A DNA stretch of 64,000 nt, taken from assembly GCA_002205965.3 (NCBI GenBank), contig NADL03000601.1:62001-126000 (forward strand), in the 5' to 3' direction. Both the position numbers and the translations under genes were made by a program. This DNA comes from Kappaphycus alvarezii. Lineage: Eukaryota; Rhodophyta; Florideophyceae; Gigartinales; Solieriaceae. Positions 35,918 to 46,489 of this stretch are shown one piece after another (the first letter of the stretch is position 1; each line of letters begins with the position of its first letter). Below the pieces are notes generated by a model that did no database searches, had not been told where the DNA came from, and was given only the letters and a program-made list of their open reading frames with translations.

Positions 35918-36464
35918 TCAAAACATTGCATATACCTGTCCACCACACACGCCATGCAACACGACAATCATGCTACCACGTCCGCGTCTGTGTGAGTGTC
36001 TGGTCGAAACAACCGGTGTTCGGACAGCAACCGCCATGACTCTACTCGCCCTGTCCGCATCGGCCTCCCCTTCCCGCGCTTGCATCCTCGCCGTGGCCTC
36101 CTCCTTGGCCCACAGACTGACCGACGTCTCGGGGCGCGAACTCAGTCCGAAACCAAGCATCAAGCTCGCAATCACTAGAGTTCCGATATACGGCACTTCC
36201 CAGTCATACAATTGGCGTCGTTCGCCTGGTTTACGGATGGCCTCACCGAACAAACGGCCTCCAGGTTCATTGTAATACGGCGTCTCGGCTTTCGACGGGT
36301 CAAGGAATGCGTGAGAAATTCAACGGGTTAGAAAGTGTTGGACGGGGGTTGGGGGGGAGGTTGGGTGGACGTGGATTTGACGTACGTCCTTGTGCAGCAC
36401 GTGTTGTGCGGGTGGTGTGTAGTGTGCGGGTGAGGTGGCGAAGGCGGGATGCGAGGGGCGTCAT
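35918..36464 (-). CDS. Probable mitochondrial complex I accessory subunit ESSS (NDUFB11-like)
   Basis: Exon 1 (36464-36386) begins MTPLASRLRHLTRTLHTTRT, an Arg-rich mitochondrial presequence. An intron at 36385-36289 (GTACGT ... AAAG, 97 nt) joins it to exon 2, which reads ETPYYNEPGGRLFGE, then GERRQLYDWEVPYIGT, a membrane helix (LVIASLMLGFGL) and RPETSVSLWAKEEATARM. The WE-P / membrane helix / KP-D-T-WA-A pattern is that of the plant-type ESSS subunit of the complex I membrane arm. The C-terminal 45 residues (after about 36070) are unlike the family, so a second intron or a different end is possible. The single membrane span and presequence fit an inner-membrane subunit. Confidence 0.65.
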
Positions 36465-36689
36465 TTGGAGGGGTGCGTCGGTTTGGTCGGGGTCGGGTCG
36501 AGCTGGCCTTGGTGCGGAGATGCGGATCAGCGTGGTTTTTTCGCAATAGTGACTCAAGGGATGGGTGGTGTGGCAATTAAAAAATACATGTGAGCGATTT
36601 TACATTTACACTTATTCATAGAACAGTAGTGGACATTGAACATGTGCAGGTACACTTGTCCACATCATCCCCGTTGCAACATGCTCACA

Positions 36690-37323
36690 TGTTCGACCCG
36701 TCACCGGTATCACTTGCAGTGTTTGGCGGGGTGTGAGAGAACGACGGCGACGGCGACACGCCGGCCCGTGAGTGTGGGTCAGCCTCGGGTACCAACCCAA
36801 GCAACCTCAACACCCAAGCGACGGGGGAGAACCTGCCTGCCAATGGAGACATGAGTACAACACAGAGCAGTCTGGACAGGGAGGCGCGGAGAGCCATTGC
36901 GTGAGACGGGGGAGAAGGAGAGTTTGTTTGAGTGTGAGCCAGGTGTTTGTTTCGTGACGCACGGCACCGAGGCTGTAGGCGAGGCCTATGATGGCGTCGA
37001 AGAGCATGTGTAGGTTGCGGAGTACTTCCTCTATGAGAGAGGAGATTCGGGCAAAGCGGGACATGGCGTTGTGCATTGTGGAGAGAACGGCGGCACCTGC
37101 TTGACGGGTTGTGGAGATTAGTGTGGGGGTGGGTGGTGGGGGTAGGGAGGTATGGTGAGTAGGGGGGGGGATTGTAAGGAGGGTAGGTCGGGTAGGTAGG
37201 TGCACTGGTGGTGTAGGAGGAGTAGGCGGGGTAGGATGCAAATGGTGGTGCTGCGTATTGCGCTGGTGCAGTGTTGGTCAGCGGGTCTGAGGGTGGGGGG
37301 TCTTGCGCGGGTGGCCCGTTCAT
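36690..37323 (-). CDS. Possible peroxin-13 (PEX13) homologue, exon structure unresolved
   Basis: From the ATG at 37323 the translation is Pro/Tyr-rich (YAAPPFASYPAYSSY, YPTYPPYNPPPYSPY), like the Tyr/Gly/Pro-rich N-terminus of PEX13. In another frame (about 37110-36900) it has RQAGAAVLSTMHNAMSRFAR then LFDAIIGLAYSLGAV, resembling the helices that precede the PEX13 membrane region. A third block (36900-36690, WVLRLLGLVPEAD) could be the end. No SH3 domain is visible, which is also true of plant PEX13. The frame changes may be a missing base in the ten-G run at 37162-37171 or introns. PEX13 docks peroxisomal import receptors. The call rests on composition and weak motif likeness. Confidence 0.38.
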
Positions 37324-37608
37324 TTTTTGGGGGGTAAAGAGACAACGAGTGAGGGCGGGTGGCGTTTGTGGCGCGGGGAATGGTGAAGGGGAGGGGGTTG
37401 TCGGTGGCAAGCAGGGTAGGGGACGTACGGTGGAGGTGGGAATGGCGGATTTGCGTGCGGCGTAAATGGAAAAACGTCCAAACTTGTGCCCGCTGTAATT
37501 TACATTGCTTATATTCCACATGCCAGTGACATCCGTTGCAGCCAACCATACGGTACGCTCTCCAACGCTGCGAGATTACGGAGGGTGCAAGTTTGCTCAA
37601 GCGCAGTC

Positions 37609-38099
37609 ATGCCCTACTCGTTGTCCGTCCGCGACTCGTTCATGATTGCTCATTCGTTCCGTGGCAAGCAATTCGGCCCGGCACAGCAGGTAATTTCGAA
37701 GACAATCACCACCCAACCCACCGGATAACCCCAACATACCATCACATATCTGACACTGTGCTGCGCATGAAACCCGCTTCCTCGTTGCTCCGAGATAGCT
37801 TCATGGCGCTACTTATATCGTTGATTGTGAGTTTCGCACAGAAAACCTCGTGGCGGGCTCCAACTGGGTCGTCGACATTGGCCAGGCCTCCGATGTGTTG
37901 AAACAGGTTTTGTCAAAGTACAACTACAAAAACCTCGACGATTTACCGCAGTTTGAAGGGCAAATACCACTACCGAGTTTATGTGCAAGCAGTGTTTGAC
38001 GATGTCGCGGAGCAGTTCCGCGGCACGTTTGCAGGGCAAATTCGAGTGCAGCTGAGCGAGAGCCATGCCGCGTGGGCAAGCTACACGGGCACCGTATGA
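37609..38099 (+). CDS. 6-pyruvoyl-tetrahydropterin synthase / QueD-like protein, one intron
   Basis: Exon 1 (37609-37689) reads MPYSLSVRDSFMIAHSFRG, with a first zinc-ligand His, to GPAQQ. An intron at 37690-37798 (GTAATT ... TAG, 109 nt) joins it to LHGATYIVDCEF, with a second His. Then come WVVDIGQASDVLKQVL, NYKNLDDLPQFEG, TTTEF and VFDDVAEQF, ending LSESHAAWASYTGTV. This is the T-fold fold seen in PTPS/QueD enzymes, which act on dihydroneopterin triphosphate, and is closest in pattern to bacterial PTPS-like proteins with VRD-FMIAH. Two one-base gaps are implied, near 37962 and between 37980 and 37994. The exact reaction (tetrahydrobiopterin or queuosine precursor) cannot be read from the sequence. 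Confidence 0.78.
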
Positions 38100-38255
38100 C
38101 AAGTGCGCAGGTAAACAGGAGGATCACTATACACAAGGGACGAGACACAAAAAGTCAACTCTTTTACCAGATTTCCAATGCGGCAGCTAGTACCTCGCAA
38201 GAGACATTGCTTCTGCGACACACCGCACGTGCGGGTCGTGATCCACGCCCCTCAC

Positions 38256-38694
38256 TCACTCGTCCTCGCCCTTGTTCTCCTTCAAATACTCAAACAAAAA
38301 CTCATACCCCGGCGAACTCTCTCCAAACTCTTGACAACAACACAACTGGCGCCCACAACCTTGGTAGCATTGCCCTCCTCATCAATCTTACACAAACCCG
38401 CCCACTCCCCCAACTGCTTACGATCCGGCACACGAATCAAAGACACATCATGATCCCCACACAACGCCTCAATCAACCGAGTATAAGCCGGCTCATCACA
38501 ATCCGACGCCAGCACACAAAGCTGCGCCTGACCGCGGTCCAACGCTTTGGCCGCCTCGTTCAATCCACGCACCAGACCGTCGTGTACCAGCGACTTTTTC
38601 ATCACCTCTTGTAAAGCCTTCATGATATCCATCTCGCCGACATCATCTGCACGGGAACGTCCACCGGAGTATCGGGTACTTGGGCGTCGGCCAT
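38256..38694 (-). CDS. RPS12: 40S ribosomal protein S12 (eS12)
   Basis: The ATG at 38694 opens [15 protein letters not shown]. After a probable missing base near 38649 the frame gives [20 protein letters not shown], then [50 protein letters not shown] and GASCVVVKS. After a second missing base near 38326 (a T run in the coding strand) it ends [17 protein letters not shown] and TGA. The corrected length is about 146 residues, normal for eS12. It belongs to the L7Ae/L30e family and sits in the small-subunit beak. Such an essential gene is unlikely to be truly broken, which makes it a good witness for assembly gaps. Confidence 0.93.
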
Positions 38695-39343
38695 GTTGTT
38701 CGTGGATGTGTGGTGGGTGAGCGTACGTGCAGAGTAGTGGTGCGGTGCGCGGTGGTGCCGTGAGCAGGTTGTCGCCGAGTCGGTTCCTCCAACCTGAATC
38801 GATGCCGTGAGGGTTGGCTGGTTTGTTGCGGAGGCGACGGATAGTGGTGCAGGCAAGGAAAGAATGCGTTTTGTAACGGTCAGAGACGACTCTGTTCTAT
38901 GTCGTGGGACAAGCGGGGCGACGACGGGCGCGGTATTTACAGAGATGTTGGGCAATGCTCACCGCGCGGGGCTGTAAGAGTTTGGATCCAATGTGGGCGG
39001 GGGTACAAATGGCTCTCGGGGATCCAAAGGAGAGGATTGAAACCGGATCACACTTTTTCGGGCCGTCGGCTTGAGGCGTACCTATATTCGTGCGACGTTG
39101 CGGTTCTCTTAGTGTAAATTTACTGTCACTTGTAATGGCTTACAGTGCATGGTACTTGAATCATAAGTCATGTCGCTGAGGACGTGTCAACAGCCATCGT
39201 CAACATACGGACGATCAGTCGGTTCAAGTCACCCTCTTCATCACCAAAGACCAACACGATTGTCAAGCCAAAAGGCACTCCTCGTCCGCAACAAACACAA
39301 ACATCAACCCACCGCCTGTCACACACCCAACTCAAAAGTCCTC
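38695..39343. other. Intergenic region between RPS12 and the glycolipid transfer gene
   Basis: No gene seen. It must contain the RPS12 promoter (nearest 38695) and the 3' region of the glycolipid transfer gene. Confidence 0.5.
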
Positions 39344-40141
39344 CTATTTTATGCATGGCTCCAATCCATGCTCCTTGTACATGTCCACAAGACCCCCAAC
39401 GGTAGGCTCAAATACCTCCAGAAACTCAGCCATGGCCCCATCCACACCCCCGACATCATCCACACCGCCCGCCAAATTCCTATAAAACGTCTCCCTCCCC
39501 GGCGCAAACCGCAACCCCGTGTCAAACACATTGCGCGTCACAAACCCATGACAATGACGCAAGGTCGCGGCATACGAGTTGCGACTGGCCGACGATAACG
39601 TCACCTTTCCATCCCCTACTATCGCCTTGAGTAACCCCAGCACAAACTGCATCATCCGCTTCATCCATAGCATCGCTACCGTCCCCGACTCGCGCCCCTC
39701 TCCCGACTCATTCTTGATCAACTTTAGTAACTTGGGCTCCTTGGCCTCCTCATTCATCACCATCTCCAAAGTCTCAGCCGAATACTTTGCAGCCGCCGCT
39801 CGTAATTTCTACTCCCCACAGCACACGCCCAGGGAAAGCCACAAACAGGAACAACAACAATTGCGCCAGGTCAGAATTCAACCTCCTAGCATCGCACATA
39901 GTACAGGTCTACTGCGCGGTCAACGTACGTTGATGTTGCCTTGCACATCCTTCTTCACCACGTCGGAGAAAAAGGGATTGGAGAGTGCATCAAAGATGCG
40001 GAGAAACATGGTCATGGCATCGAGAAATTGCGGTACCTTGATGTCATGTGATTTTCCGGTGGGCGAAGAGGCGCGCGCCGCTTGGAATGAGTCGACGATT
40101 TCGGCGAAAAAAGCAAAGTCACGAGCGGGTGCAGCGGCCAT
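39344..40141 (-). CDS. Glycolipid transfer protein (GLTP/ACD11-like), one intron
   Basis: Exon 1 (40141-39929) encodes 71 residues to VVKKDVQGNIN. An intron at 39928-39809 (GTACGT ... TAG, 120 nt) leads into KLRAAAAKYSAETL, and the frame ends at 39344, giving 225 residues with no frame break. GLTP signatures are present: FLDAMTMFLRIFDALS, DVQGNI with the headgroup-binding Asp/Asn and the following Lys, LWMKRMMQF with the stacking Trp, and a conserved His near LRHCHGFV. GLTP-fold proteins move glycosphingolipids or ceramide-1-phosphate between membranes in the cytosol. Which lipid is used cannot be told from sequence alone. Confidence 0.9.
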
Positions 40142-40413
40142 GGTGGGGGGGAGGGGGGAGGGTTGGGTCGGGGATGACGGGGGAGAATGGGGGGAGGATG
40201 GACGTTGGAGGAGCCGCTGGGTGTCCGTTGAGGTGCGTAGGCAGTGCATACAGTATGGTATTTGGACCGTTTGGGCTTTGGCGATTAGCAGGCAATCACT
40301 GTTGGACGCGCGGGAAGCAGCAAATAATTTCTGCTGCGAATAAAAAGTCCGCCTTGTTCAGGGCGGGACTGCATCGCAAAGCAGCTTCGGTGCGACATGT
40401 CAACAGTTCCACT

Positions 40414-41293
40414 TTATTCCTTCGTCAGTCCCTTCTCCGCCACCCGTTTCCACATTTGCTCGCCGTGAAACTTGATATGCTTGCCGAGAAACGTCGCAAC
40501 GAAATAGTAGGAATGGTCATACCCCTCGGCCCAATTCACCTCCACCTCCTGTCCCACCTCCTTGCAAGCCTCAACAAACCGGCGCACCTTCAACTGCTCC
40601 TCCAAAAACCCATCCTCCATCCCCTGCTCCACCAAGATCGTCCCGCCCAACTTTCCCCTTCTCATCAAACAAGTCGGGTCATACTCCTCCCACAACCGCC
40701 TATCCTCACCCAAATACCCGCCGAAACATTTCACCCCCACGCACAATCCACCGGGTTTGCAATCGGCGCAAACGCACTCACACTCACAAACGACCCCGAT
40801 TCCTCATCGCCAAACTCAACGCACCCATCCCCCCCATCGAATGCCCGCTCACACTACACACCCCCTCCATCAACACCCCCTCCCCCAACACCTCCCCCAC
40901 AACCCGCGGCAACTCATCCATCACATAACTCGCCATACGATAATACACACCCCACCCCTCCGTCACAGCATCCACATAAAATCCAGCGCCACTCCCAAAA
41001 TCCCACCCCTCCTCCTCACCCGCTACCCCCGCCCCACGCGGCGACGTATCGGGCACGACAATCGCCACCTTGTGCTCCGCAGCGTGACTGGCCGCTCCCG
41101 ATTTGGTCAGAAAGTTGTCTGGTGTGCACGTTAGTCCGGATAACCAGTATAGCACGGGGCATGGACGATGGGGAGGCAGGATTATCCCGAATGTCGCACG
41201 AGTCCCGCCTAGTGTCGGAGAGTCGTGCGTGTATTTCGTGATGCTGCAGGAAAACGACTTTGTGCGCGATTCTACGCAGATTGCGTAGGACAT
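40414..41293 (-). CDS. S-formylglutathione hydrolase (esterase D family)
   Basis: The ATG at 41293 begins a serine hydrolase of about 293 residues. It has FGIILPPHRPCPVLYWLSGL, TCTPDNF, VVPDTSPRGAGV, GAGFYVDA, the nucleophile elbow SGHSMGGMGALSLAMRN, FVSVSAFAPIANP, then KCFGGYLG, GTILVEQGMEDGFLEEQL with the catalytic Asp, and GYDHSYYFVATF with the catalytic His. Frames change at 40794-40797 and 40734-40738, both G runs in the coding strand, each implying one missing base. The enzyme hydrolyses S-formylglutathione in glutathione-dependent formaldehyde detoxification, in the cytosol. It is divergent from the histone deacetylase gene, with about 210 bp between starts. Confidence 0.92.
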
Positions 41294-41501
41294 TGTGCAG
41301 GGCGAGTCGTGATGTCGGGGGTGGGGGGACTGGGAAAGTGGTAAGCGACGGTGATGAGATCGCGATGTTTGATATACATATTATGGTACATATCAATGTC
41401 TGGTGCAATCACGATCCGCTTTTTAACAGCAAAATTACGATACGACATAGCTACAGATCTGCGCTTCCTCGCACAACAGCCGCGCAGCCGCTCAACCGGC
41501 A

Positions 41502-42497
41502 ATGCATGATGCGCCGATTCCCCGCCGCCACCTTCACCTTCCCCCAGCCCCCTCCGTTCGTCCACCGCCATGCCTCACCCTGTTCTACTCGGACCACTAT
41601 CCCCACCCTCTACCCCCCACACATCGTTTCCCCATGCACAAATACGCCTCATCCGCCACCAACTGCAACAACATCCCTTGTTCACCGCGTGCAAATTCAC
41701 CCCCGCCCCGCTTGCAAAACGCACGGAACTGGAGTTGGCGCATTCTACACGGTATGTGACATCGTTTGTGAAGGGGAGTTTGTCGGGATGGGAGGTAAGA
41801 GAAATTGGGTTCCCGTGGTCGTTGGCGGGGGTGCAAAGGGCTTTGGGGAGTACGGGGGGTACTGTGGCGGCTGTGAGACATGTGATGGGGGTGGGGATGT
41901 GTTGGCTGGGCATTTGGCGGGGGGTACGCATCATGCAAAGAGAAATGGGGGAGGGGGTTTTGTGTGTTTAATGATCTGGCCGTGGGGTGTATGGTGGCGA
42001 GAAGGGAGTTCGGGGTGCGGAGGGTGTGTGTGGTGGATTTGGATGTGCATCAGGGGGATGGGACTGCGGAGATTTTGGGCAATGTGGAAGGCGTGGAAAC
42101 GGTTAGTGTGCATTGTGAGGCGAATTATCCGTTTGACAAAGTGGCGGGTGGGGTTGATGTGGGGTTGGAGGACCAGGTGCGGGATGAGCGGTATTTGGAT
42201 GTTGTGGGTGGGGTGTTGGACAAGCTGGGCGGCGGGTGGGAGTTGGTGCTGTTGCAAATGGGGGTGGATGGACTGGAGGCAGACCGCTTGGGAAGGTGGA
42301 GTTTGAGTCGGGAGGGGTTGAGGAAAAGGAATCAACTGGTATATCAGTGGGCGTTGGCAACTGGGGGAAAGACAGTGGTCACTATGGGTGGAGGGTATGC
42401 AGAGCCGATTGAAGAGAGTGTGCAGGCCCATTGTGACGTTTATGTCGATGCCGTCGATGCTGTCGCCGTGTCGCAGGGGATCAAGAGCTGGGCATAG
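41502..42497 (+). CDS. Histone deacetylase superfamily protein (class IV / HDAC11-like)
   Basis: From the ATG at 41502 the frames give LFYSDHYPHPL and HRFPMHKY, then RLIRHQL, ELAHSTRYVTSFVKGSL, IGFPWSLAGVQRAL and LAGGTHHAKRNGG with the catalytic His pair. These are followed by FNDLAVGC, CVVDLDVHQGDGTAEI with zinc-binding Asp and His, LLQMGVDGLEADRLGR with zinc-binding Asp, and TMGGGYAE. One base is missing near 41645, 41889 and 41958, all but the first in G/T runs. The single-domain protein of about 332 residues with these motifs fits zinc-dependent deacetylases of the HDAC11/AcuC-like group. No signal or long tail is seen. It could deacylate histones or other lysine or fatty-acyl targets. 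Confidence 0.9.
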
Positions 42498-42520
42498 CCG
42501 GCTGGCCACCCCTATGGCGA

Positions 42521-42875
42521 TCAGCTTGAGGACGACAGAGGAAGAGTACAGCACAAGAACGATATTAATGAGGGGCACCGAATTGGAAGCAAATCGGGGA
42601 TCAAAATTGCCATGATTTTGGGCAGATCAGGGGCGAATTTAAAGAAGCCAATGGCAGGCTCGTTCCGATGTCCTGGAAAGCTGCGACAGAGGGGCAGTGC
42701 AACGTTCATGACCATCCTTGTGAGTGTGCGACAAAGTCACGAACTTTCCTCGTTCTGCTATAAACGATGAAGCACATGAGACAAACCCGATGAGGCCGAT
42801 GACGAAGATGAGGCCCGTTCTCGTTCGCTGCGCCAATTGCAAGCCACGCGCAACAGCTCTATCGAGCTGCATCAT
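42521..42875 (-). CDS. Possible small membrane protein
   Basis: The ATG at 42875 opens MMQLDRAVARGLQLAQRTRT and then a clear hydrophobic span (GLIFVIGLIGFVSCA). The frame continues as soluble sequence, and a switch near 42710 would lead to VMNVALPLCRSFPGH, FFKFAPDLPKIMAIL and a second hydrophobic region ending at 42521. It would converge on the deacetylase gene without overlap. I do not recognise the family, and the second half depends on an assumed missing base. Confidence 0.28.
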
Positions 42876-43324
42876 CTGTGTGCCTATTTTCCAATCGCTG
42901 CAAGCACCGTCGGCAAAAGTTGAAACTGACGGAGACCACTTCGCCAATGTTCTCTATCCTAAAATAGCTCGACTTGGGATGCTTCGCACAGGACATGTAT
43001 CTTTATTCAAGATTGTCACGTGCTTCTACTCGGACGGGTTTGAAGCTCTTGCGATCGAGTATATCCTGATCTCATCCTTCGACCCATATCATCAAGGCAG
43101 CTGCGACAAAGACAGGGCAGAACACCAAAGCTTAACCTATAAGAAAGATTCCCTGTTTCCCGCTCTGTTCGTAAACGACCTAGGCACTGATATAAAACTC
43201 AATCTTCCCACAATGTGTTTCAATATAAGTATACCAAATACCTTCAATCTCAGAAAAACCATTCAGTCCTCTTCCAGTATCATCTGGTTGCCCCTCCCCT
43301 TCCTTCCCCGACCTCTCAACTAAA
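42876..43324. other. Gap before Harbinger copy 2
   Basis: A plus-strand frame (42724-43323) crosses this stretch but has no known motif and overlaps the putative minus-strand membrane protein. The right part is probably the 5' region of the transposon. Confidence 0.35.
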
Positions 43325-44633
43325 ATGCCCTCCACGCAGCAAGCAACAATTACTGAAACACCTGCCCTTATCTCGACCCAGCAGCAGGCGGCAAATGCGC
43401 TGCATATTCCTGCAGACACTGCGGTAGAGCCAGAATCGGAGCTAAAGGAATTTGATGGCAGCGACAGAAACTTTTCCACTGACGGTGAGACTTCATACCT
43501 TCCCGTGTTTTCGACATCGTTTACGAAGCAGGCGGCGCAAAAGTAGCTCACAACATGATCAACTTCGATGCTCCAGAGTTCAACATTATTCGGGGAAGTG
43601 TGGAGCCAATTGTCAGTGAGCGCTATAACGTCGGCCCTGGTAGAAAGGGTAATTACGGGGGAAAAGATATGTTGTTTATGCTTTTAACGACACTAAAAGT
43701 GGGAGGCCAGTGGAAAATTTTAGCGAAAATTTTCAGCCTAAAAGGTCCGACGTTCGAGAAAATGATGATCAAATTCATGGAATTGCCTAATGATCCTCTT
43801 AACGAGGCAGTTTTAGAACGTAACGGGACCCTTTTACCTTTCGATCAGATGCTTCAAGACGGTAATAAGTTTAAGTACTACCCCACTGCTGGGTACGCTA
43901 CTGATGTCACTTTTCAACAAGCGAACAGGCGAAGTGGAAATATGCAGGAGGGGAAGGTTTATTTTAGCGTAAACACAAGCTTTATTGGTTCAAAGTCGAA
44001 GTTTCTGTGCTTCCGAAGGGACAGATCCTGAACTGCTCGACGCATGACCCTGTGTCAGTGGCTGATTTGGAAATCTTTCAGTGGAATATTTACTTCTACA
44101 GAGAGGCCCTCAAGAAGACATTTTCCGAAAGATAAAGTGCCGAAATTGGTCCCCTCTGCCGTGAGTTCCCAAATTATTGGAGTGTATTAATGGATAAAGG
44201 GTACCGAGGGGCGGTGGAATTGATTGAGGCATTGATTCCGAAAAAGAAGCGCCGCAATTGAATTTTAAGTCGTGAAGATGAAGCCGCAGACAAGAAAAAA
44301 TGCTGTCTGATCGTATTATTGTGGAAATATTTCCGGGTGGTTTTCTCATCGTGAGCGGTAGTTGGGAGAAAGTGGCGCAGGAAAGAAGACCGCTATGATT
44401 GCTTTTTTCGTCTTTGTATAGCTCTGTCAAATATTCACATTCAGATGAATCCTCTGCGCTTGGAAGACAACACTCAACAAATGCGGTTCAAAAGGAAGCT
44501 GTATTCTATTGGCGAGGGTATTGTCACTAGGTGTCTCAACGTTCAGGGGCGCCATCGTAAAAAGCTGCGCAGGCGGATTGAATTACAGTTTCGTAATGTA
44601 GAGTTTAACAATAGAGAGTTTGAGTCTGATTAA
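43325..44633 (+). pseudogene. PIF/Harbinger-type transposase, copy 2
   Basis: It starts at the ATG at 43325 (MPSTQQATITETPAL) with an acidic linker (ELKEFDGSD). From 43555 it matches copies 1 and 3: GGQWKILAKIFSLKGPTFEK, YATDVTFQQANRRSG, then in broken frames MDKGYRGAVEL and SDRIIVE. It ends with a basic tail and FESD then TAA. Relative to copy 3 it is very similar and clearly the same subfamily. Frame changes at about 43548, 43970 and 44130-44400 inactivate it. Confidence 0.8.
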
Positions 44634-44639
44634 AGAAAG

Positions 44640-45990
44640 TAACAAACTTTTTTTTTGAAACGGCCTTCGTCAATCCGAATTGACCCGGAACGGGAAGAGG
44701 TAAAAAGATCCACAGATTTTGACACCACAGAGCTAGATGCAAGAGGTAGAGTGTCTCGTGAGCGTTTGTGCTGCCTCTTGGCCCCTGTCGCACTCTTACA
44801 AACATGGGCGTGGTGGCCGGGTGCATCAAGTATTGGAAAGTGCTGGAAAGTACATTGGGCAGAGACAAGAGCATTCCAGCGTAAGGTTACCGAGGTGAAC
44901 GTCATCCATAGTGCTCCAGGCTCGGTATCGATGTAGTGGTTCCTGAATAATGGTAGGGTGTATAATAGAGCGGATGTTGCTGTGGAGGCAGTGGCTTCCA
45001 AGCAAGCGCGGTGATGAGTGGAGGATGCGGGTGTTTTCTGTTGCAGATGGAGTAATATGTCGTTGTGGAGGTGTGCGATTATTTCTTTCCGGAGGCGTCC
45101 TTTTGGGACGTCTTAAAGACTAATTACATCGTTGGAGGTCAGCAGGGAGGTTGTGGGCGATTGCAAAGGTTTCGTATGATGTAGCGAGGAGTTGAGCAGT
45201 GCGGAGTGGGTAATGTTCTAGAACCTGTTGTACCAGTGCCGAGTTCTTGAGGAGAGATACTGTGTACGCCGATGATGTGAACTCCTTGGGTTTGACATAT
45301 TGTCGGTTTGGCGGCGATGTATGCTTTCGAAGACCCTTCGCATTCCCTCGTCAAAGGACTTGGAAAGGGAAGCGGTTAAATGCGACGTGGTACTGCGAAA
45401 AAGATACCCAAGCCGACAGGATGATGCGCAGCAGCGTATAATCTGAAAAGCGAGATGAGGGACGTTCAACATGATAGGAGACGTCCAGAAAGTTCTGATA
45501 GTGTCGAGGTTGTTGTCAAGGCGGCCAAGGCATCCTGCGGTACTGCCAACCGGGCTTCCGCGCACAGTAGTGACCTCCGCGGTCTTGAAGTCACACGACA
45601 TTGCGGCGGCGGTTAGAAGTTCCTGGGACTGGGTGGTCGGCCGCCATTTAGCAATCTTGTCGCGGGAAATATTGGTGTGGAACCCAGAGGCCCGCCCACT
45701 GTCGGATAGACACCCGAGTACCTAGCGAGCGTGTTCCAGTGGCACAATGAGATTTCCGTCATATGCGTACCAGACTTTAACGGGGAGTTGTGGAAAGGCA
45801 TTGCGGGGTTCTAGGAGCAGGTCTTTCAGCGCGAGCGCGAACAGGAGATATAGTGTAGAGGTAGTTGGTTGTCGTCCTACAGACAGAATCGAGACGCTTG
45901 TTATGGTGAACGGCAGCATCTATATCACCGAATGTACTGTAGTGAACCTCTCTGAAGTTAGTTTGGGCGGTCCGAAAATGCTTTGTTTTT
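44640..45990 (-). mobile_element. Non-LTR retrotransposon 3' fragment
   Basis: The minus strand reads LYLLFALALKDLLLEP and WYAYDGNLIVPLEHAR (altered YADD box, about 45780-45725). A thumb-like block follows (LSKSFDEGMRRVFESIH, about 45350-45300), then a Cys/His finger tail (LDAPGHHAHVCKSATGAK, about 44820-44770). The 5' half of the reverse transcriptase is absent. It is the same broad family as the 6.4-9.7 kb element but a divergent member. Confidence 0.7.
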
Positions 45991-46011
45991 GTGCACAACA
46001 GAGGTAACGTC

Positions 46012-46285
46012 TAATTATTTTATTAAATTTTAATTATGTGATTATTCTGAAATGGCCACATAATATTAAATGATTCGTGCTGTACAACAAGAAGATACAG
46101 TAATTTCCGCCAGTTACCATATCAATCCTCTTGGATTCGACGATATAAATTCACTGTAGGTCAATTATCATTTATCAAATGATTGAGATATCACCCAGTA
46201 TTTGGTTGGAGAGACTTCGTATGAGAATGTTTTTGTACAGTCGCTAAACAGGATACGCACCATCAATTCAAAAATAAATTAAGGC
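46012..46285 (+). repeat. Diverged long direct repeat, left copy
   Basis: It matches 49431-49690 in order: ttattttattaaa/ttattttactaaa, ttctgaaatggcca/ttctgaaatgacca, gctgtacaacaagaagatacag/ctctgtacaataagagagtacag, tttccg, tcaatcctcttggat/tcaatcctctcggat, and tttggttggagaga/tttggtcgagagac. Copies lie 3.4 kb apart and flank Harbinger copy 3. Confidence 0.7.
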
Positions 46286-46489
46286 AAACATTTGTAACCA
46301 GCCCGCTCTTTTTGTTGTTGACCGAGTCATTGAGATAAAGCAGAATCTTTTTAGGATAAATTCTCAAAATAAGCGCAAAAAATATCTTCAATCTCAAACC
46401 CGTCAGTTACTGTACACCTCCTACAACACCGTTTGCTTGTCCCTCTCTATCCCGATGCGTCTCCATCCCAGCTCCACCTGTAAACAGCA

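Noticed and set aside
39344-40141. Glycolipid transfer gene as two separate genes
   Set aside because: The two frames join exactly at GTACGT/TAG splice sites in phase 0 and together give a complete GLTP fold.
37962-41958. Programmed -1 ribosomal frameshifting in many host genes
   Set aside because: The sites share no slippery heptamer or downstream structure that I can see and include RPS12. Missing bases in runs explain them more simply.
41931-42578. 215-codon minus-strand frame
   Set aside because: Most of it is antisense to the histone deacetylase, whose motifs are unambiguous.
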